Source: Neisseria perflava (GTDB taxonomy: Bacteria > Pseudomonadota > Gammaproteobacteria > Burkholderiales > Neisseriaceae). Taken from it: a stretch of 64,000 nt of DNA. The notes beneath the pieces were generated by a model, which was given only the letters and a program-made list of their open reading frames with translations, made no database searches and had not been told where the DNA came from. Below, in pieces: positions 8,826 through 19,169 of this stretch. How positions within the stretch are numbered: the stretch's first letter is position 1; each line of letters opens with the position of its first letter. The position numbers were made by a program, and so were the translations under genes. The stretch lies in assembly GCF_024170405.1 (NCBI RefSeq), contig NZ_JALJYC010000005.1, positions 1 through 64,000 of the forward strand, given 5' to 3'.

Positions 8826-9305
8826 ATGAAAATGAAAGCACTGCTGACTGCCGTGGTCTTGTCAGCAATTTGCCCAACCGCCATCGCCGCAGGTATCCAA
8901 GTACAAAACGCATGGGCGCGTTCAACTGTTGAAGGCATGAAAATGGGCGGCGCCTTCATGACTCTGCGCAACGAAAGCAATACCCCTGACACCCTAATCG
9001 GCGGCAGTTCGCCCGTGGCAGAACGTGTCGAAATCCACACCCACATCAACGACAACGGCGTTATGCGCATGCGCCAAGCTAAAGATGGTGTAGCGTTACC
9101 GGCCAATGCCACAACTGAAATGAAACCGGGCGGTTATCATGTGATGTTTATGGGGCTGAAACGCCCGTTAAAAGCAGGTGAAAAAATTCCCGTTACCCTC
9201 AAATTCAAACAAGCCAAGGCGCAAACTGTGCAAGTTGAGGTGAAAAACGCGCCGCAGCAGGCTGCTTCTCAACACAATCACGCGGGCGCGGCACACCAGC
9301 ACTAA
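8826..9305 (+). CDS. Periplasmic copper chaperone A (PCuAC/DUF461 family)
   Basis: The 159-residue protein begins with a typical signal peptide (basic MKMKALL, hydrophobic core, cleavage after AIAA). The mature part has the PCuAC fold signature: the GGAFMTLRN strand, EIHTH followed by MRMR, and MKPGGYHVMFMGL, whose His and Met residues bind Cu(I) for delivery to cytochrome oxidase. The C-terminus is a His-rich QHNHAGAAHQH tail. The ATG at 8826 is preferred over upstream in-frame starts because it begins the signal peptide and follows AAAGGAAT. Copper binding is inferred from the family. Confidence 0.88.
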   Translation: MKMKALLTAVVLSAICPTAIAAGIQVQNAWARSTVEGMKMGGAFMTLRNESNTPDTLIGGSSPVAERVEIHTHINDNGVMRMRQAKDGVALPANATTEMKPGGYHVMFMGLKRPLKAGEKIPVTLKFKQAKAQTVQVEVKNAPQQAASQHNHAGAAHQH

Positions 9306-9371
9306 ACTTGCCGAATAAACTTGTATATTTTATCCGCTAGAAACGCATAGTCTGCCTAAAAAATCCCGCAC

Positions 9372-9417
9372 AAGGCCGTCTGAAAACCGCAGTAACATCC
9401 GGTTTTCAGACGGCCTT
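9372..9417. terminator. Inverted AG-DUS pair after the copper chaperone
   Basis: AAGGCCGTCTGAAAACCG and CGGTTTTCAGACGGCCTT form arms of about 17 bp. Confidence 0.75.
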
Positions 9418-9486
9418 TGGCCTATCGGTTACAAAAGTGCTAAAATCCGCCTTTAAAATTTTCGTATTTGCCCCATTTCCCTGCCC

Positions 9487-10593
9487 ATGAACACCACACC
9501 CACTACCCCGCAAAATATCATCGTCGGTTTGTCCGGCGGTGTCGATTCCTCCGTAACCGCCGCCCTGCTGCAACAGCAAGGCCACAAGGTGCGCGGTGTG
9601 TTTATGCAAAACTGGGAAGACGACGACAACGACGAATATTGCAGTATCAAGCAAGATTCTTTTGACGCCATCGCCGTGGCCGACATCATCGGCATTGATA
9701 TCGACATCGTCAATTTCACCGCGCAATACAAAGACAATGTTTTCGCCTATTTTTTAAAAGAATACCGTGCCGGCCGCACACCGAATCCCGACGTATTGTG
9801 CAACGCCGAAATTAAATTCAAATGCTTTTTAGATTATGCCATCGAACAAGGCGCCGACATCATCGCCACCGGACACTACGCGCGTAAAGAAGTGCGCGAC
9901 GGCGTGCACTACCTGCTCAAAGGCTTGGACAACAACAAAGACCAAAGCTATTTTCTCTACCGCCTGCAGCCTTTTCAACTCGAACGCGCCATTTTTCCGC
10001 TCGGCGATTTGGAAAAACCTGAAGTGCGCCGTTTGGCCGAGCAGTTCAAGCTGCCCACGGCCGCTAAAAAAGACAGTACCGGTATCTGCTTTATCGGCGA
10101 GCGCCCGTTCCGCGAATTTTTGCAGCAATACCTGCCGACCAACAACGGCAAAATGGTGACTCCCGAAGGCAAAACCGTTGGCGAACATGTCGGCCTGATG
10201 TTTTACACCCTCGGCCAGCGCAAAGGCTTAGGTATCGGCGGCGCGGGCGAACCGTGGTTTGTTGCCGCCAAAGACCTGACGAAAAACGAGCTGATTGTGG
10301 TGCAAGGACACGACCATCCGCTGCTTTACACACAAAGTCTGATTATGAACGATTTGAGCTTTACCCTGCCCGAACGTCCCGCCCCCGGCCGCTATACCTG
10401 CAAAACCCGCTACCGCATGGCCGACGCACCTTGCGAACTGCGCTATGTCGATGACGAAACCATCGAACTGCTCTTCGATGACCCGCAATGGGCGGTTACA
10501 CCCGGCCAATCAGCCGTTTTATACGATGGCGACGTCTGCTTGGGCGGCGGGATTATTATGTCCACCGACAAACCCGTTATCATCACAGCATAA
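9487..10593 (+). CDS. mnmA: tRNA-specific 2-thiouridylase MnmA
   Basis: MnmA adenylates and thiolates U34 of tRNA-Lys, -Glu and -Gln, taking sulfur from the IscS/Tus relay. The 368-residue protein has the PP-loop GLSGGVDSS (14-22), the first catalytic cysteine in PDVLCN (about 105), the second in [10 protein letters not shown] (about 201) and the [10 protein letters not shown] block. The length is normal. The gene pairs functionally with the mnmC-like gene at 58532-60139, which finishes the side chain on the same nucleoside. It converges with the M48 protease gene across an AT-type DUS hairpin. Confidence 0.97.
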   Translation: MNTTPTTPQNIIVGLSGGVDSSVTAALLQQQGHKVRGVFMQNWEDDDNDEYCSIKQDSFDAIAVADIIGIDIDIVNFTAQYKDNVFAYFLKEYRAGRTPNPDVLCNAEIKFKCFLDYAIEQGADIIATGHYARKEVRDGVHYLLKGLDNNKDQSYFLYRLQPFQLERAIFPLGDLEKPEVRRLAEQFKLPTAAKKDSTGICFIGERPFREFLQQYLPTNNGKMVTPEGKTVGEHVGLMFYTLGQRKGLGIGGAGEPWFVAAKDLTKNELIVVQGHDHPLLYTQSLIMNDLSFTLPERPAPGRYTCKTRYRMADAPCELRYVDDETIELLFDDPQWAVTPGQSAVLYDGDVCLGGGIIMSTDKPVIITA

Positions 10594-10605
10594 TCTTGTT
10601 CCTAT

Positions 10606-10643
10606 AAAAATGCCGTCTGAAAAATTTTTCAGACGGCATTTTT
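10606..10643. terminator. Bidirectional terminator built from AT-DUS pair
   Basis: AAAAATGCCGTCTGAAAAA and its complement form a near-perfect 38-base palindrome with A and T runs on both sides, between convergent mnmA and the M48 gene. This pair is the AT dialect, unlike most in the window. Confidence 0.85.
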
Positions 10644-10658
10644 TATGGTTCCCGACCA

Positions 10659-11432
10659 TCAGCGTTTATTGCGCTCGTAAATCGGCATAACCTCCGGCAA
10701 CATCTTTTGAATAGCGGCAATCCGCGCATTATTGCTCGGGTGGGTGGATAACACCGCCACGGAGCTGCCTCCTTCTACACGGTTCATTTTCTGCCATACC
10801 GTTACCGCCGCCTGCGGGTTGTATCCGGCCAAGGCCATCAGGCGCACACCGCCTGCGTCTGCCTCGCTTTCCTGATAACGGGAAAACGGTTTGGTAGCAA
10901 TCAAATCCGAGCCCAAGCCGACCACGCTGCTGTCCACGCCGGTCACGCCGGATAAAATCGTACCGCCCAAGCCGGTCAAAACCTGCCCGCCGATGGCTTT
11001 TTTGCTGTGCTCCAGCAGTGCATGGGTCATTTCATGGCCGATAACGGCGGCGATTTCGTCATCGGTCAGATTCAGCCGTTCGACAATACCGGTGTACATC
11101 GCCATTTTGCCGCCGGGCATGGCCCATGCGTTCATTTCATTGCTGCGGATAACATTCATCTGCCAGTTAAACGCCACACCGGTACGGTTGGCTTGGTTGG
11201 CATACGGTTTCAAACGGTTGAACACCGTCTGAATACGGCGGGCGGTTCTCGAAGTGGTATCCAACACCTGCTGACTTTGCGCTTTAGTCATCACTTGGCT
11301 GTAACTTTTCGCCGCGCTTTGGTTCAGCGTTGCCGTATCGTAACCGACCATATCGGCAACCGAAGTGCAACCGGCTATCATCAAAGCAGCCGCCGCAATC
11401 AAAGATGTATATTGCTGGATATGGCGGGTCAT
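10659..11432 (-). CDS. M48 family metalloprotease, outer-membrane or periplasmic lipoprotein (LoiP/YcaL-like)
   Basis: The 257-residue protein starts with a lipoprotein signal ending in the lipobox LMIAGC (Cys 22). It contains the zinc protease motif HEMTH (133-137) and the third-ligand motif ESEAD (about 188-192). These single-domain M48 lipoproteins help control outer-membrane protein quality. The ATG at 11432 is chosen over 11435 and a TTG at 11444 because GGAG (11439-11442) lies six bases ahead. Neighbours give no operon clue. The specific target is unknown. Confidence 0.88.
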   Translation of the reverse strand: MTRHIQQYTSLIAAAALMIAGCTSVADMVGYDTATLNQSAAKSYSQVMTKAQSQQVLDTTSRTARRIQTVFNRLKPYANQANRTGVAFNWQMNVIRSNEMNAWAMPGGKMAMYTGIVERLNLTDDEIAAVIGHEMTHALLEHSKKAIGGQVLTGLGGTILSGVTGVDSSVVGLGSDLIATKPFSRYQESEADAGGVRLMALAGYNPQAAVTVWQKMNRVEGGSSVAVLSTHPSNNARIAAIQKMLPEVMPIYERNKR

Positions 11433-11497
11433 CATACGCTCCAATATCGTTTCATTTATTGTGTAAGCATAAGGCCTGAAGTATTTTTAGGCAAGTA

Positions 11498-11535
11498 AAG
11501 GCCGTCTGAAAACAACACTATTTTCAGACGGCCTT
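11498..11535. terminator. Inverted AG-DUS pair after pbpG
   Basis: AAGGCCGTCTGAAAA and TTTTCAGACGGCCTT arms, located between pbpG and the promoter region of the M48 gene, both on the minus strand. Confidence 0.8.
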
Positions 11536-11556
11536 AGCATAGCCAATACCAATGGT

Positions 11557-12492
11557 TTAAGACGGACGCTGCAACATCCAAGACTCGATTTTACGTGCGT
11601 CGTTGACGCGGGTGGTCGAGGTCGGCGAATTCAGCAAAACGATGGTAATCGGTTGGTTTTGCACATTGGCTTTCACCACCATCGAGCGGCCTGCCTCGCG
11701 GATATAGCCGGTTTTCTGCATTTCGATGTTCCAAGCGCCTTCGCGCACCAAGGCATTGGAATTTTTATACTGCTGACGGCCGTTGGCGGTATAAACCGCG
11801 CCGTAGTTTGAAGTCGAATTTTTGCGAATCAGCGGATACTTACTGGCAGCAGATACCATTTTGCTCAAATCGTTGGCAGTGGAAACATTGCGCGGATCCA
11901 AGCCTGTCGGCTCGTAAAAACGGCTATTGTACATGCCCAAACTTTGCGCTTTGGCATTCATGGCGGCGACAAATGCGCCCATACCGCCCGGATAGGTGCG
12001 ACCGAGCGCGTGGGTGGCGCGGTTTTCGCTGCTCATCAGGCTCAAATGCAGTAATTCACCACGGCTCAACGTGGTGCCGATAGCCAAACGGCTGCCCGTA
12101 CCCTTGATGCGGTCGATTTCGTCCGGCGTGATGGTAATCATCTCATTCATGTCCAAACGCGCATCCAGCGTCACCATCGCACTCATCACTTTGGAAATCG
12201 AGGCAATCGGCATCACGCGGTTGGCATTTTTCTGATACAGTACCTCACCGGTACGGTTATTCAAAATCAAAGCCGATTGCGAAGACAGCAGCGGGCCGGC
12301 AATCTGCGCCTGCATTTCGACTTGCTCGGCACGGCTGTTGGCTAAAGCTTCCAGCGGGTCTTGTTTGGTCGGAAAATTCTGCTCCAAAAACTGACCCAAC
12401 ACATCCATGTCGTCAGCCATTACCGGCAATGCCGCCGTTGCCAATACCGCGCTCATGCACAATACGCTTAATTTTTTACACAATCTAATCAT
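11557..12492 (-). CDS. pbpG: D-alanyl-D-alanine endopeptidase PbpG (PBP7/8-type, low-molecular-mass PBP)
   Basis: This periplasmic S11-family serine peptidase trims peptidoglycan cross-links. The 311-residue protein has a signal peptide cleaved after VMA, the active-site S98-x-x-K101, SEN (155-157) and KTG (257-259). The ATG at 12492 is preceded by GGGGAGA. Neisserial PBP4 (PbpG) has this architecture. An upstream in-frame extension with no ribosome binding site was discarded. The gene stands alone, facing away from clpX. Confidence 0.92.
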   Translation of the reverse strand: MIRLCKKLSVLCMSAVLATAALPVMADDMDVLGQFLEQNFPTKQDPLEALANSRAEQVEMQAQIAGPLLSSQSALILNNRTGEVLYQKNANRVMPIASISKVMSAMVTLDARLDMNEMITITPDEIDRIKGTGSRLAIGTTLSRGELLHLSLMSSENRATHALGRTYPGGMGAFVAAMNAKAQSLGMYNSRFYEPTGLDPRNVSTANDLSKMVSAASKYPLIRKNSTSNYGAVYTANGRQQYKNSNALVREGAWNIEMQKTGYIREAGRSMVVKANVQNQPITIVLLNSPTSTTRVNDARKIESWMLQRPS

Positions 12493-12722
12493 AGAATCTC
12501 CCCAAACTCTGAATACATACCATAACGGCGACCGCGCAGGAAAAACCGGTTGGTTCACCGTTCTTGCGAAGTAGAATCTCATTAATCTATAAATCTATAT
12601 GTTTTATTGTGGTTATATTTCAAAAAAATGTAAAGCAAGTCATTGAAATTTTGCTTTTGTTTGCAACATTTACCCAAACCAGTACATCCGTCGCGCGTTT
12701 TATGCGACACAAGCCTTGAAAT

Positions 12723-12751
12723 TTGATAAACCATGCATTACTTATTATACT
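12723..12751 (+). promoter_or_regulatory. Putative sigma-70 promoter of clpX
   Basis: TTGATA (12723-12728) and TATACT (12746-12751) with a 17-bp spacer, about 65 bp upstream of the clpX ATG. Confidence 0.65.
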
Positions 12752-12817
12752 AGAGCGCTTTACCGGGAAACCTGCCCGTCGGCCCATACTGCTTAACTTA
12801 ACAAAGAAAAAAATACC

Positions 12818-14095
12818 ATGTCTGAAGAAAAACGCTCCTGCTCGTTCTGCGGAAAATCCGAGCATGAAGTCAAAAATCTGATTGAAGGCGAACACGCTTT
12901 CATTTGTAACGAATGCGTTGAAACCTGCGGCATTATGTTGCAGGAATCCCATAGCGAAAATCCTGCCCAAGCAGACGCGCCCGCCGCTACGGGCAACGGC
13001 AAACTGCCCACGCCGTCTGAAATCGTGGCCAATCTGAATGTACACGTTATCGGCCAGGAACACGCCAAAAAATCGCTGGCCGTAGCGGTTTACAATCATT
13101 ACAAACGCCTGCGCCATCCCAAAACCGGCGACAACGTCGAGCTTTCCAAATCCAACATCCTGCTTATCGGCCCGACCGGTTCGGGCAAAACCCTGCTGGC
13201 GCAATCGCTGGCGCGCAAATTGGATGTGCCTTTTGTGATGGCCGACGCCACCACCCTGACCGAAGCCGGTTATGTCGGCGAAGATGTCGAGCAGATTATT
13301 ACCAAACTGCTGGGCAAATGTGATTTCGATGTGGAAAAAGCGCAGCGCGGTATCGTTTATATCGACGAAATCGACAAAATTTCACGCAAAAGCGAGAATC
13401 CGTCGATTACCCGCGACGTTTCCGGCGAAGGCGTGCAACAAGCGCTGCTGAAACTGATTGAAGGCACCGTCGCCAGCGTGCCCCCGCAAGGCGGCCGCAA
13501 GCACCCGAATCAGGAATTTATTAACGTCGATACCACCAATATCCTGTTTATCTGCGGCGGCGCGTTTGCCGGTTTGGAAAAAGTTATCCGCCAGCGTACC
13601 GAAAAAGGCGGTATCGGCTTTGGTGCGCAAGTACACAGCAAAGACGAAGAGAGCAACCTTTCCGAAGTCATCGAAACCGTCGAACCTGCCGACCTGATTA
13701 AATTTGGCCTGATTCCCGAATTAATCGGCCGCCTGCCGGTCATTGCCACCTTGAGCGAATTGGACGAAGAAGCGCTGACCAACATCCTGACCGAGCCGAA
13801 AAACGCCCTCATCAAACAATACCAAACCCTGTTTGAAATGGAAGGCGTTGAGCTGGAAGTTGAAGAAGACGCGCTGCACGCCATTGCCCATCAAGCCTTG
13901 GAACGCAAAACCGGTGCGCGCGGCCTGCGCTCCATCGTCGAGCGGTACCTGCTGGACACCATGTATCTGCTGCCCGACTTGGAAGACGTGAAAAAAGTCG
14001 TTATCGACAAAGATGTGGTCGAAAACAACCAAGCGCCGAAATTATTGTTGGCCGATGGCAGTGTCTATACCATGCAGCCGGAAAGCAAAGCATAA
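12818..14095 (+). CDS. clpX: ATP-dependent Clp protease ATP-binding subunit ClpX
   Basis: ClpX unfolds tagged proteins and feeds them to ClpP. The 425-residue protein has the N-terminal zinc-binding cysteines C8, C11, C30 and C33, Walker A GPTGSGKT (118-125), Walker B VYIDEIDK (about 180) and the IGF-type loop region for ClpP docking (GIGFGAQV, near 267). No clpP or tig lies next to it, so it is transcribed from its own promoter. Length and domain order are ordinary. Confidence 0.97.
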   Translation: MSEEKRSCSFCGKSEHEVKNLIEGEHAFICNECVETCGIMLQESHSENPAQADAPAATGNGKLPTPSEIVANLNVHVIGQEHAKKSLAVAVYNHYKRLRHPKTGDNVELSKSNILLIGPTGSGKTLLAQSLARKLDVPFVMADATTLTEAGYVGEDVEQIITKLLGKCDFDVEKAQRGIVYIDEIDKISRKSENPSITRDVSGEGVQQALLKLIEGTVASVPPQGGRKHPNQEFINVDTTNILFICGGAFAGLEKVIRQRTEKGGIGFGAQVHSKDEESNLSEVIETVEPADLIKFGLIPELIGRLPVIATLSELDEEALTNILTEPKNALIKQYQTLFEMEGVELEVEEDALHAIAHQALERKTGARGLRSIVERYLLDTMYLLPDLEDVKKVVIDKDVVENNQAPKLLLADGSVYTMQPESKA

Positions 14096-14140
14096 AAAAG
14101 CGGTAACGCTACGCTTTAAGACAAGTCTCAAATAGAAACA

Positions 14141-14210
14141 AAAGGGCGTCTGAAAACCGTATTGCAGATACTCGATTTCTGCCCGATAACGGTATTTTCA
14201 AACGGCCTTT
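14141..14210 (+). terminator. Degenerate DUS hairpin after clpX
   Basis: AGGGCGTCTGAAAACCGT pairs imperfectly with ACGGTATTTTCAAACGGCCTTT across a long loop. Both uptake sequences carry mismatches (GGGCG, TTCAAACGG), so they should be poor uptake signals. Confidence 0.5.
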
Positions 14211-14291
14211 CCGCTTTCATAGAAAACATCTATTACAGTATGCAACATCGCTGTTCCCATTTTATAAAATTTAGTCTATTATGCACTCAGA

Positions 14292-14307
14292 AGATTGTTT
14301 ACAATCT
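14292..14307 (+). promoter_or_regulatory. Palindromic operator candidate upstream of acnB
   Basis: AGATTGT-TT-ACAATCT is a 7-bp inverted repeat with a two-base spacer about 57 bp before the acnB start. The core TTGTTTACAA resembles GntR/FadR-type half-sites (GT...AC). The regulator is not identifiable here. Confidence 0.4.
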
Positions 14308-14363
14308 TTAACTGCAAATCATTTGCACCTCCCAGAAGAAAAACACCCAAAAGGAACAAAGAG

Positions 14364-16949
14364 ATGTTAGAAGCCTACCGCAAAGCCGCCGCCGAGCGTG
14401 CCGCCTTGGGCATTCCCGCCCTGCCCCTTACCGCACAACAAACAGCCGACCTCATCGAGCTCCTCAAAACCCCGTCCTCAGGCGAAGGAGAATTTTTGGT
14501 GGACTTGCTCGCGCACCGCGTTCCGCCCGGTGTCGATGATGCCGCCAAAGTCAAAGCCTCATTCCTCGCCGCCGTTGCCGAAGGCAGCGCCGCCAGCCCG
14601 CTGATTACGCCTGAATACGCCACCGAATTATTGGGCACCATGTTGGGCGGCTACAACATCCACCCCATGATTGAGCTTTTGGACAACGACAAACTCGCGC
14701 CGATTGCCGCCGAAGGTTTGAAACACACCTTATTGATGTTCGACTCTTTCCACGACGTACAGGAAAAAGCCGACAAAGGCAATGCCTACGCCGAGGAGGT
14801 GTTGCAGTCTTGGGCAGATGCGGAATGGTTTACCTCCCGCCCTGCCGTTCCTGAAAAAATTACCGTAACCGTCTTCAAAGTCAGCGGTGAAACCAATACC
14901 GACGATTTATCGCCCGCGCCCGACGCTTGGTCGCGCCCGGATATTCCGTTGCACGCATTGGCGATGTTGAAAAACCCGCGTGAAGGGATTACCCCCGACA
15001 AACCCGGCGAAGTCGGCCCGATTAAATTATTGGAAGAACTCAAAGCCAAAGGCAATCTCGTGGCCTACGTCGGCGATGTAGTCGGCACCGGTTCTTCGCG
15101 CAAATCCGCCACCAACTCCGTAATTTGGCATACCGGCGAAGACATCCCGTTTGTCCCTAACAAACGCTTCGGCGGCGTGTGCTTAGGCGGCAAAATCGCA
15201 CCGATTTTCTTCAACACCCAAGAAGATTCCGGCGCACTACCGATTGAAGTCGATGTTTCCTCGCTGCAAATGGGCGATGTGGTCGATATTCTGCCGTATG
15301 AAGGCAAAATCCTTAAAAACGGCGAGACCGTGGCCGAATTTGCGCTCAAATCGCAAGTCTTGCTGGACGAAGTGCAGGCCGGCGGCCGTATTAACCTGAT
15401 TATCGGACGCGGCCTGACCGCCAAAGCGCGTGAGGCTTTGGGCTTGCCCGCTTCCGACAAATTCCGTCTGCCGCAAGCCCCGGCCGAAAGCAATGCCGGT
15501 TTCTCGCTGGCGCAAAAAATGGTCGGCCGCGCCTGCGGTTTGCCGGAAGGCCAAGGCGTACGCCCGGGCACTTATTGCGAACCGAAAATGACCACCGTCG
15601 GCTCGCAAGACACCACCGGCCCGATGACCCGCGATGAGCTCAAAGACCTTGCCTGCTTGGGCTTCTCCGCCGATTTGGTCATGCAGTCGTTCTGCCACAC
15701 CGCAGCCTATCCGAAACCGGTCGATGTGCGCACGCATAAAGAGCTGCCGGAATTTATTTCCACCCGTGGCGGCGTGTCGCTGCGCCCGGGCGACGGCGTG
15801 ATTCACTCCTGGCTCAACCGCCTCTTGCTGCCCGATACCGTCGGTACCGGAGGCGACTCGCACACCCGCTTCCCCATCGGCATTTCCTTCCCGGCAGGTT
15901 CGGGCTTAGTGGCCTTTGCCGCCGCCACCGGTGTCATGCCGCTGGATATGCCGGAATCGGTATTGGTGCGTTTTAGCGGTACGCTGCAACCCGGTGTCAC
16001 CCTGCGCGATTTGGTCAACGCCATTCCGCTCTACGCCATCAAACAAGGCTTGCTCACCGTTGCCAAAGCGGGTAAGAAAAACATCTTCTCCGGCCGTATT
16101 TTGGAAATCGAAGGTCTGCCCGATTTGAAAGTAGAGCAAGCCTTTGAGCTGACCGACGCTTCTGCCGAGCGCTCCGCCGCCGGTTGTACCGTGAAGCTGA
16201 ACAAAGAGCCGATTATCGAGTACATGACCTCCAACATCGTGTTGATGAAAAACATGATTGCCGACGGCTACCAAGACGCGCGTACTTTGGAACGCCGCAT
16301 TAAAGCAATGGAAAGCTGGCTGGCCAATCCGCAGCTTTTAGAAGCCGATTCCGATGCCGAATACGCCGCCGTCATCGACATTAATATGGACAACATCAAA
16401 GAACCGATTATCGCCTGCCCGAACGACCCCGACGACGTTTGCTTTATGTCGGAAAAATCCGGTACGGTAATTGATGAGGTATTTATCGGTTCGTGCATGA
16501 CCAATATCGGCCACTTCCGCGCCGCCTCCAAACTTTTGGAAGGCAAGAGCGATATTCCCGTGCGCCTGTGGGTGGCACCGCCGACCAAGATGGATGCCAA
16601 AGAGCTGTCCGACGAAGGTCACTACGGCGTACTCGGCCGCGCCGGTGCGCGCATGGAAATGCCGGGCTGTTCGCTGTGTATGGGCAACCAGGCTCAGGTA
16701 CACGAAGGTGCTACCGTGATGTCCACTTCCACCCGCAACTTCCCCAACCGCTTGGGCAAAAACACCAATGTGTTCCTGGGTTCGGCAGAGCTGGCGGCAA
16801 TTTGCTCCAAATTGGGCAAAATCCCGACGTTGGAAGAATACCGCGCCAACATCGGTATCATTGATGAAAACAGTGCTCAGATTTACCGCTACATGAATTT
16901 CAATGAAATCGACACCTACAACGAAGTGGCGGAAAAAGTAAGCGTATAA
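14364..16949 (+). CDS. acnB: Aconitate hydratase B
   Basis: AcnB interconverts citrate and isocitrate in the TCA cycle with a [4Fe-4S] cluster. The 861-residue length and domain order (HEAT-like domain first, swivelling domain second, catalytic domains last) are AcnB-type. Cluster cysteines are in GSCMTNIGH (about 709-717) and GCSLCMGNQ (about 768-776), matching E. coli positions 710, 769 and 772. The ATG at 14364 follows AAGGAACAAAGAG; an upstream in-frame extension is not AcnB-like. Without iron, AcnB proteins can bind mRNA, a family property not testable here. Confidence 0.97.
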   Translation: MLEAYRKAAAERAALGIPALPLTAQQTADLIELLKTPSSGEGEFLVDLLAHRVPPGVDDAAKVKASFLAAVAEGSAASPLITPEYATELLGTMLGGYNIHPMIELLDNDKLAPIAAEGLKHTLLMFDSFHDVQEKADKGNAYAEEVLQSWADAEWFTSRPAVPEKITVTVFKVSGETNTDDLSPAPDAWSRPDIPLHALAMLKNPREGITPDKPGEVGPIKLLEELKAKGNLVAYVGDVVGTGSSRKSATNSVIWHTGEDIPFVPNKRFGGVCLGGKIAPIFFNTQEDSGALPIEVDVSSLQMGDVVDILPYEGKILKNGETVAEFALKSQVLLDEVQAGGRINLIIGRGLTAKAREALGLPASDKFRLPQAPAESNAGFSLAQKMVGRACGLPEGQGVRPGTYCEPKMTTVGSQDTTGPMTRDELKDLACLGFSADLVMQSFCHTAAYPKPVDVRTHKELPEFISTRGGVSLRPGDGVIHSWLNRLLLPDTVGTGGDSHTRFPIGISFPAGSGLVAFAAATGVMPLDMPESVLVRFSGTLQPGVTLRDLVNAIPLYAIKQGLLTVAKAGKKNIFSGRILEIEGLPDLKVEQAFELTDASAERSAAGCTVKLNKEPIIEYMTSNIVLMKNMIADGYQDARTLERRIKAMESWLANPQLLEADSDAEYAAVIDINMDNIKEPIIACPNDPDDVCFMSEKSGTVIDEVFIGSCMTNIGHFRAASKLLEGKSDIPVRLWVAPPTKMDAKELSDEGHYGVLGRAGARMEMPGCSLCMGNQAQVHEGATVMSTSTRNFPNRLGKNTNVFLGSAELAAICSKLGKIPTLEEYRANIGIIDENSAQIYRYMNFNEIDTYNEVAEKVSV

Positions 16950-16967
16950 AGCCGTTCTCTTTGTAAT

Positions 16968-17012
16968 AAAAAAGGCCGTCTGAAACAAAATATGGTTTCA
17001 GACGGCCTTTTT
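16968..17012. terminator. Bidirectional DUS terminator, acnB/panB
   Basis: AAAAAAGGCCGTCTGAAAC and GTTTCAGACGGCCTTTTT arms lie between convergent genes and have A and T runs on both sides. Confidence 0.85.
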
Positions 17013-17031
17013 CGTGCATAGCCATCAAGAT

Positions 17032-17820
17032 TTAATCAAACGTATGTTCCGTAGCGGGGAAAGTTTTGTTTTTGACCGCCGCAACATAGGCTTTGACCGC
17101 CTCTTGTACGCTGCTCTGCCCCTGCATAAAGTTTTTCACAAACTTCGCCGTTTTGCCGGGGAATACGCCCAGCATATCGTGCATGACCAAAACCTGCCCG
17201 TCGCAATCCACGCCTGCGCCGATACCGATGGTCGGGCAGAGCACCGATTCGGTGACTTTCTTACCCATTTCAGACGGCACACATTCCATCAAAATCATGG
17301 CTGCGCCTGCGTCATCATGCGCCTTAGCATCATTCAGCAGCGCTTGGGCCTTATCGCCGCGCCCCTGCACTTTATAACCGCCGAAGGCGAACACCGACTG
17401 CGGCGTCAGGCCGATATGGGCGCACACGGGAATACCGCGCAGTTGCAGAAATTCGGTGGTTTCCGCCATCCACACGCCGCCTTCCAATTTCACCATATGC
17501 GCGCCCGCCGCCATCAATTCGGCAGCGGCGGCAAAAGCCTGCTCTTTGCTCTGCTGGTAAGCGCCGAATGGCAAATCGGTGACAATCATGGCATTTTTCG
17601 CACCTCGCGCCACGCATTCGGTGTGGTAACACATATCGCGCAGGCTGACCGGCAGCGTGGAAGTGCGCCCTTGTACCGCCATACCCAAAGAATCGCCGAC
17701 CAGCAAAACATCCACGCCGGCGTCATCCATCAATGCGGCAAAACTGGCTTCATAAGCTGTCAGCATGGCGATTTTTTCGCCGTCCGCTTTCATTTTTTGC
17801 AGCGTATTTACAGTAATCAT
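17032..17820 (-). CDS. panB: 3-methyl-2-oxobutanoate hydroxymethyltransferase PanB
   Basis: PanB makes ketopantoate from alpha-ketoisovalerate and methylene-tetrahydrofolate, the first committed step of pantothenate synthesis. The 262-residue protein has the conserved [10 protein letters not shown] (about 19-28), LVGDSLGM with the metal-binding Asp, PFGAY and the catalytic-region IGIGAG near residue 198. The pathway partner panD is at 27195-27578, and panC is not in the window. A DUS and the promoter region lie just upstream (17821-17880). Confidence 0.96.
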   Translation of the reverse strand: MITVNTLQKMKADGEKIAMLTAYEASFAALMDDAGVDVLLVGDSLGMAVQGRTSTLPVSLRDMCYHTECVARGAKNAMIVTDLPFGAYQQSKEQAFAAAAELMAAGAHMVKLEGGVWMAETTEFLQLRGIPVCAHIGLTPQSVFAFGGYKVQGRGDKAQALLNDAKAHDDAGAAMILMECVPSEMGKKVTESVLCPTIGIGAGVDCDGQVLVMHDMLGVFPGKTAKFVKNFMQGQSSVQEAVKAYVAAVKNKTFPATEHTFD

Positions 17821-17970
17821 ATTGCATTATTCCGTCGTTTTCAGACGGCCTTATCGTCAAAACTGGGCTATTATAAGACTTATGGACGTCAAACGCCATT
17901 TTGCGCGGTAAGCCCCTTAAGACGATACATATAAAAACAGCCCGAGCATTGCTGTTTGGGCTGTTTGAAT

Positions 17971-18046
17971 TGGTGCCGGCGGCAGGAATCGAACTCGCGA
18001 CCCCCTGATTACAAGTCAGGTGCTCTACCAACTGAGCTACACCGGC
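17971..18046 (-). tRNA. tRNA-Thr (anticodon UGU), copy 2
   Basis: A 76-nt cloverleaf on the minus strand begins GCCGGTGTAGCTC and ends in encoded CCA. The anticodon loop CTTGTAA gives UGU, flanked by the stem CCTGA/TCAGG. The T-arm reads GTTCGATTC. It is identical in sequence to the copy at 18083-18158 and is probably co-transcribed with it. Confidence 0.96.
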
Positions 18047-18082
18047 GCAACCAAACCTTGCGGCTTGATTGAAATTAAATTG

Positions 18083-18158
18083 TGGTGCCGGCGGCAGGAA
18101 TCGAACTCGCGACCCCCTGATTACAAGTCAGGTGCTCTACCAACTGAGCTACACCGGC
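18083..18158 (-). tRNA. tRNA-Thr (anticodon UGU), copy 1
   Basis: Same 76-nt sequence as the downstream copy, CCA-encoded, anticodon UGU in a CTTGTAA loop. It is the promoter-proximal member of the pair, 36 bases before the second tRNA. Confidence 0.96.
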
Positions 18159-18168
18159 GGAAAACGGT

Positions 18169-18197
18169 ATTATGCCGTTAAGACACCGCATAAGCAA
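18169..18197 (-). promoter_or_regulatory. Putative promoter of the tRNA-Thr pair
   Basis: On the minus strand, TTGCTT and CATAAT hexamers are separated by 17 bp. The -10 ends ten bases before the mature 5' end of the first tRNA. Confidence 0.6.
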
Positions 18198-18355
18198 GCA
18201 TTTTTTAGCCACTGCCACGGCATGTAAAAAAAATATTTGATTTTTAAACAAATTAAATTCAGGCGTAACCATCACTCACTCAAACAATGCCGTCTGAAAA
18301 AAGCCGCCGATTCTGTTAAAATAAGCCGTTTTCCCCTCGTCCTGATTGAATCATT

Positions 18356-19147
18356 ATGGCACAACACCCCTACCGCCGCCTGCGTGCGCCCAAGTCCCAT
18401 CTGCCTGAGGTCGGTATTTCCGAAGAAGGCAACATCCGCTCGCTGCACTTGGGCAGTGCCACCATTCAAAGCTCGATGAACCTCGACCACCCTGCCGAAT
18501 TGGTGCTGTCATACAGCCGCGCCATGATGGGCTGGCTGCTGTTTGCCGAAAAGCTGCCGCAACACATTACCCAAATCGGTTTGGGTGGTGGCTCGTTTGC
18601 GCGTTGGATCGATACCTACCTGCCCGCTACCCGCCAAACCGCCGTGGACATCAATCCGCAAGTGATTGCCGTGGCGCGCAGCCTGTTTGAGCTGCCGCCG
18701 GAGGGCAACACTTTTGAAATCATCGAAGCCGACGGCGCGGAATACATCAAAGTCTTGCGCCACAGCACCGATGTGATCTTGGTGGACGGCTTCGACAGCG
18801 TGCAGATTATTGACGAGCTGGTCGGTGAACCCTTCTTCCAAGACTGCCGCAACGCCTTGTCTTCAGACGGCATTTTCGTTACCAACTGGTGGAGCGGCGA
18901 CAAGCGCTACCAGCTTTTTATCGAACGGCTGCTGAAAGTCTTTGAAGGCCGAGTGTTGGAGCTGCCCGCCGAAAGCCACGGCAATGTGGCGGTAATGGCG
19001 TTCCAAAGCAGCCCGAAAGAGCAGAATCTCGACAACCTGAAAAAACGCGCCGAAAAGCTGAGTGAGCGTTATGATTTGAATTTCAAACGCATGTTGGCCG
19101 ATTTAAAAGCCAATAATCAAAACAACGGCAAGCATTTTTACCTGTAA
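18356..19147 (+). CDS. Spermidine synthase-like methyltransferase-fold protein
   Basis: The 263-residue cytoplasmic protein has the Rossmann core of polyamine aminopropyltransferases: IGLGGGSFARW (about 75-85), AVDINPQVIAVAR (about 97-109), an EADGAEYI acidic loop and ILVDGFDS. The classic catalytic DxxDP/Y motif of true spermidine synthase is replaced by VDGFDSVQII, so activity on putrescine is uncertain. It is followed 22 bases later by a small lipoprotein gene, possibly in one transcript. Such orphans are common in Neisseria and are often annotated simply as spermidine synthase. Confidence 0.75.
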   Translation: MAQHPYRRLRAPKSHLPEVGISEEGNIRSLHLGSATIQSSMNLDHPAELVLSYSRAMMGWLLFAEKLPQHITQIGLGGGSFARWIDTYLPATRQTAVDINPQVIAVARSLFELPPEGNTFEIIEADGAEYIKVLRHSTDVILVDGFDSVQIIDELVGEPFFQDCRNALSSDGIFVTNWWSGDKRYQLFIERLLKVFEGRVLELPAESHGNVAVMAFQSSPKEQNLDNLKKRAEKLSERYDLNFKRMLADLKANNQNNGKHFYL

Positions 19148-19169
19148 TCCCGCATAAGGAAACCCGACC

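Noticed and set aside
17014..17934. Plus-strand open frame of 306 codons
   Set aside because: Antisense to panB for nearly its whole length; its Phe/His/Gln-rich composition is typical of a shadow frame.
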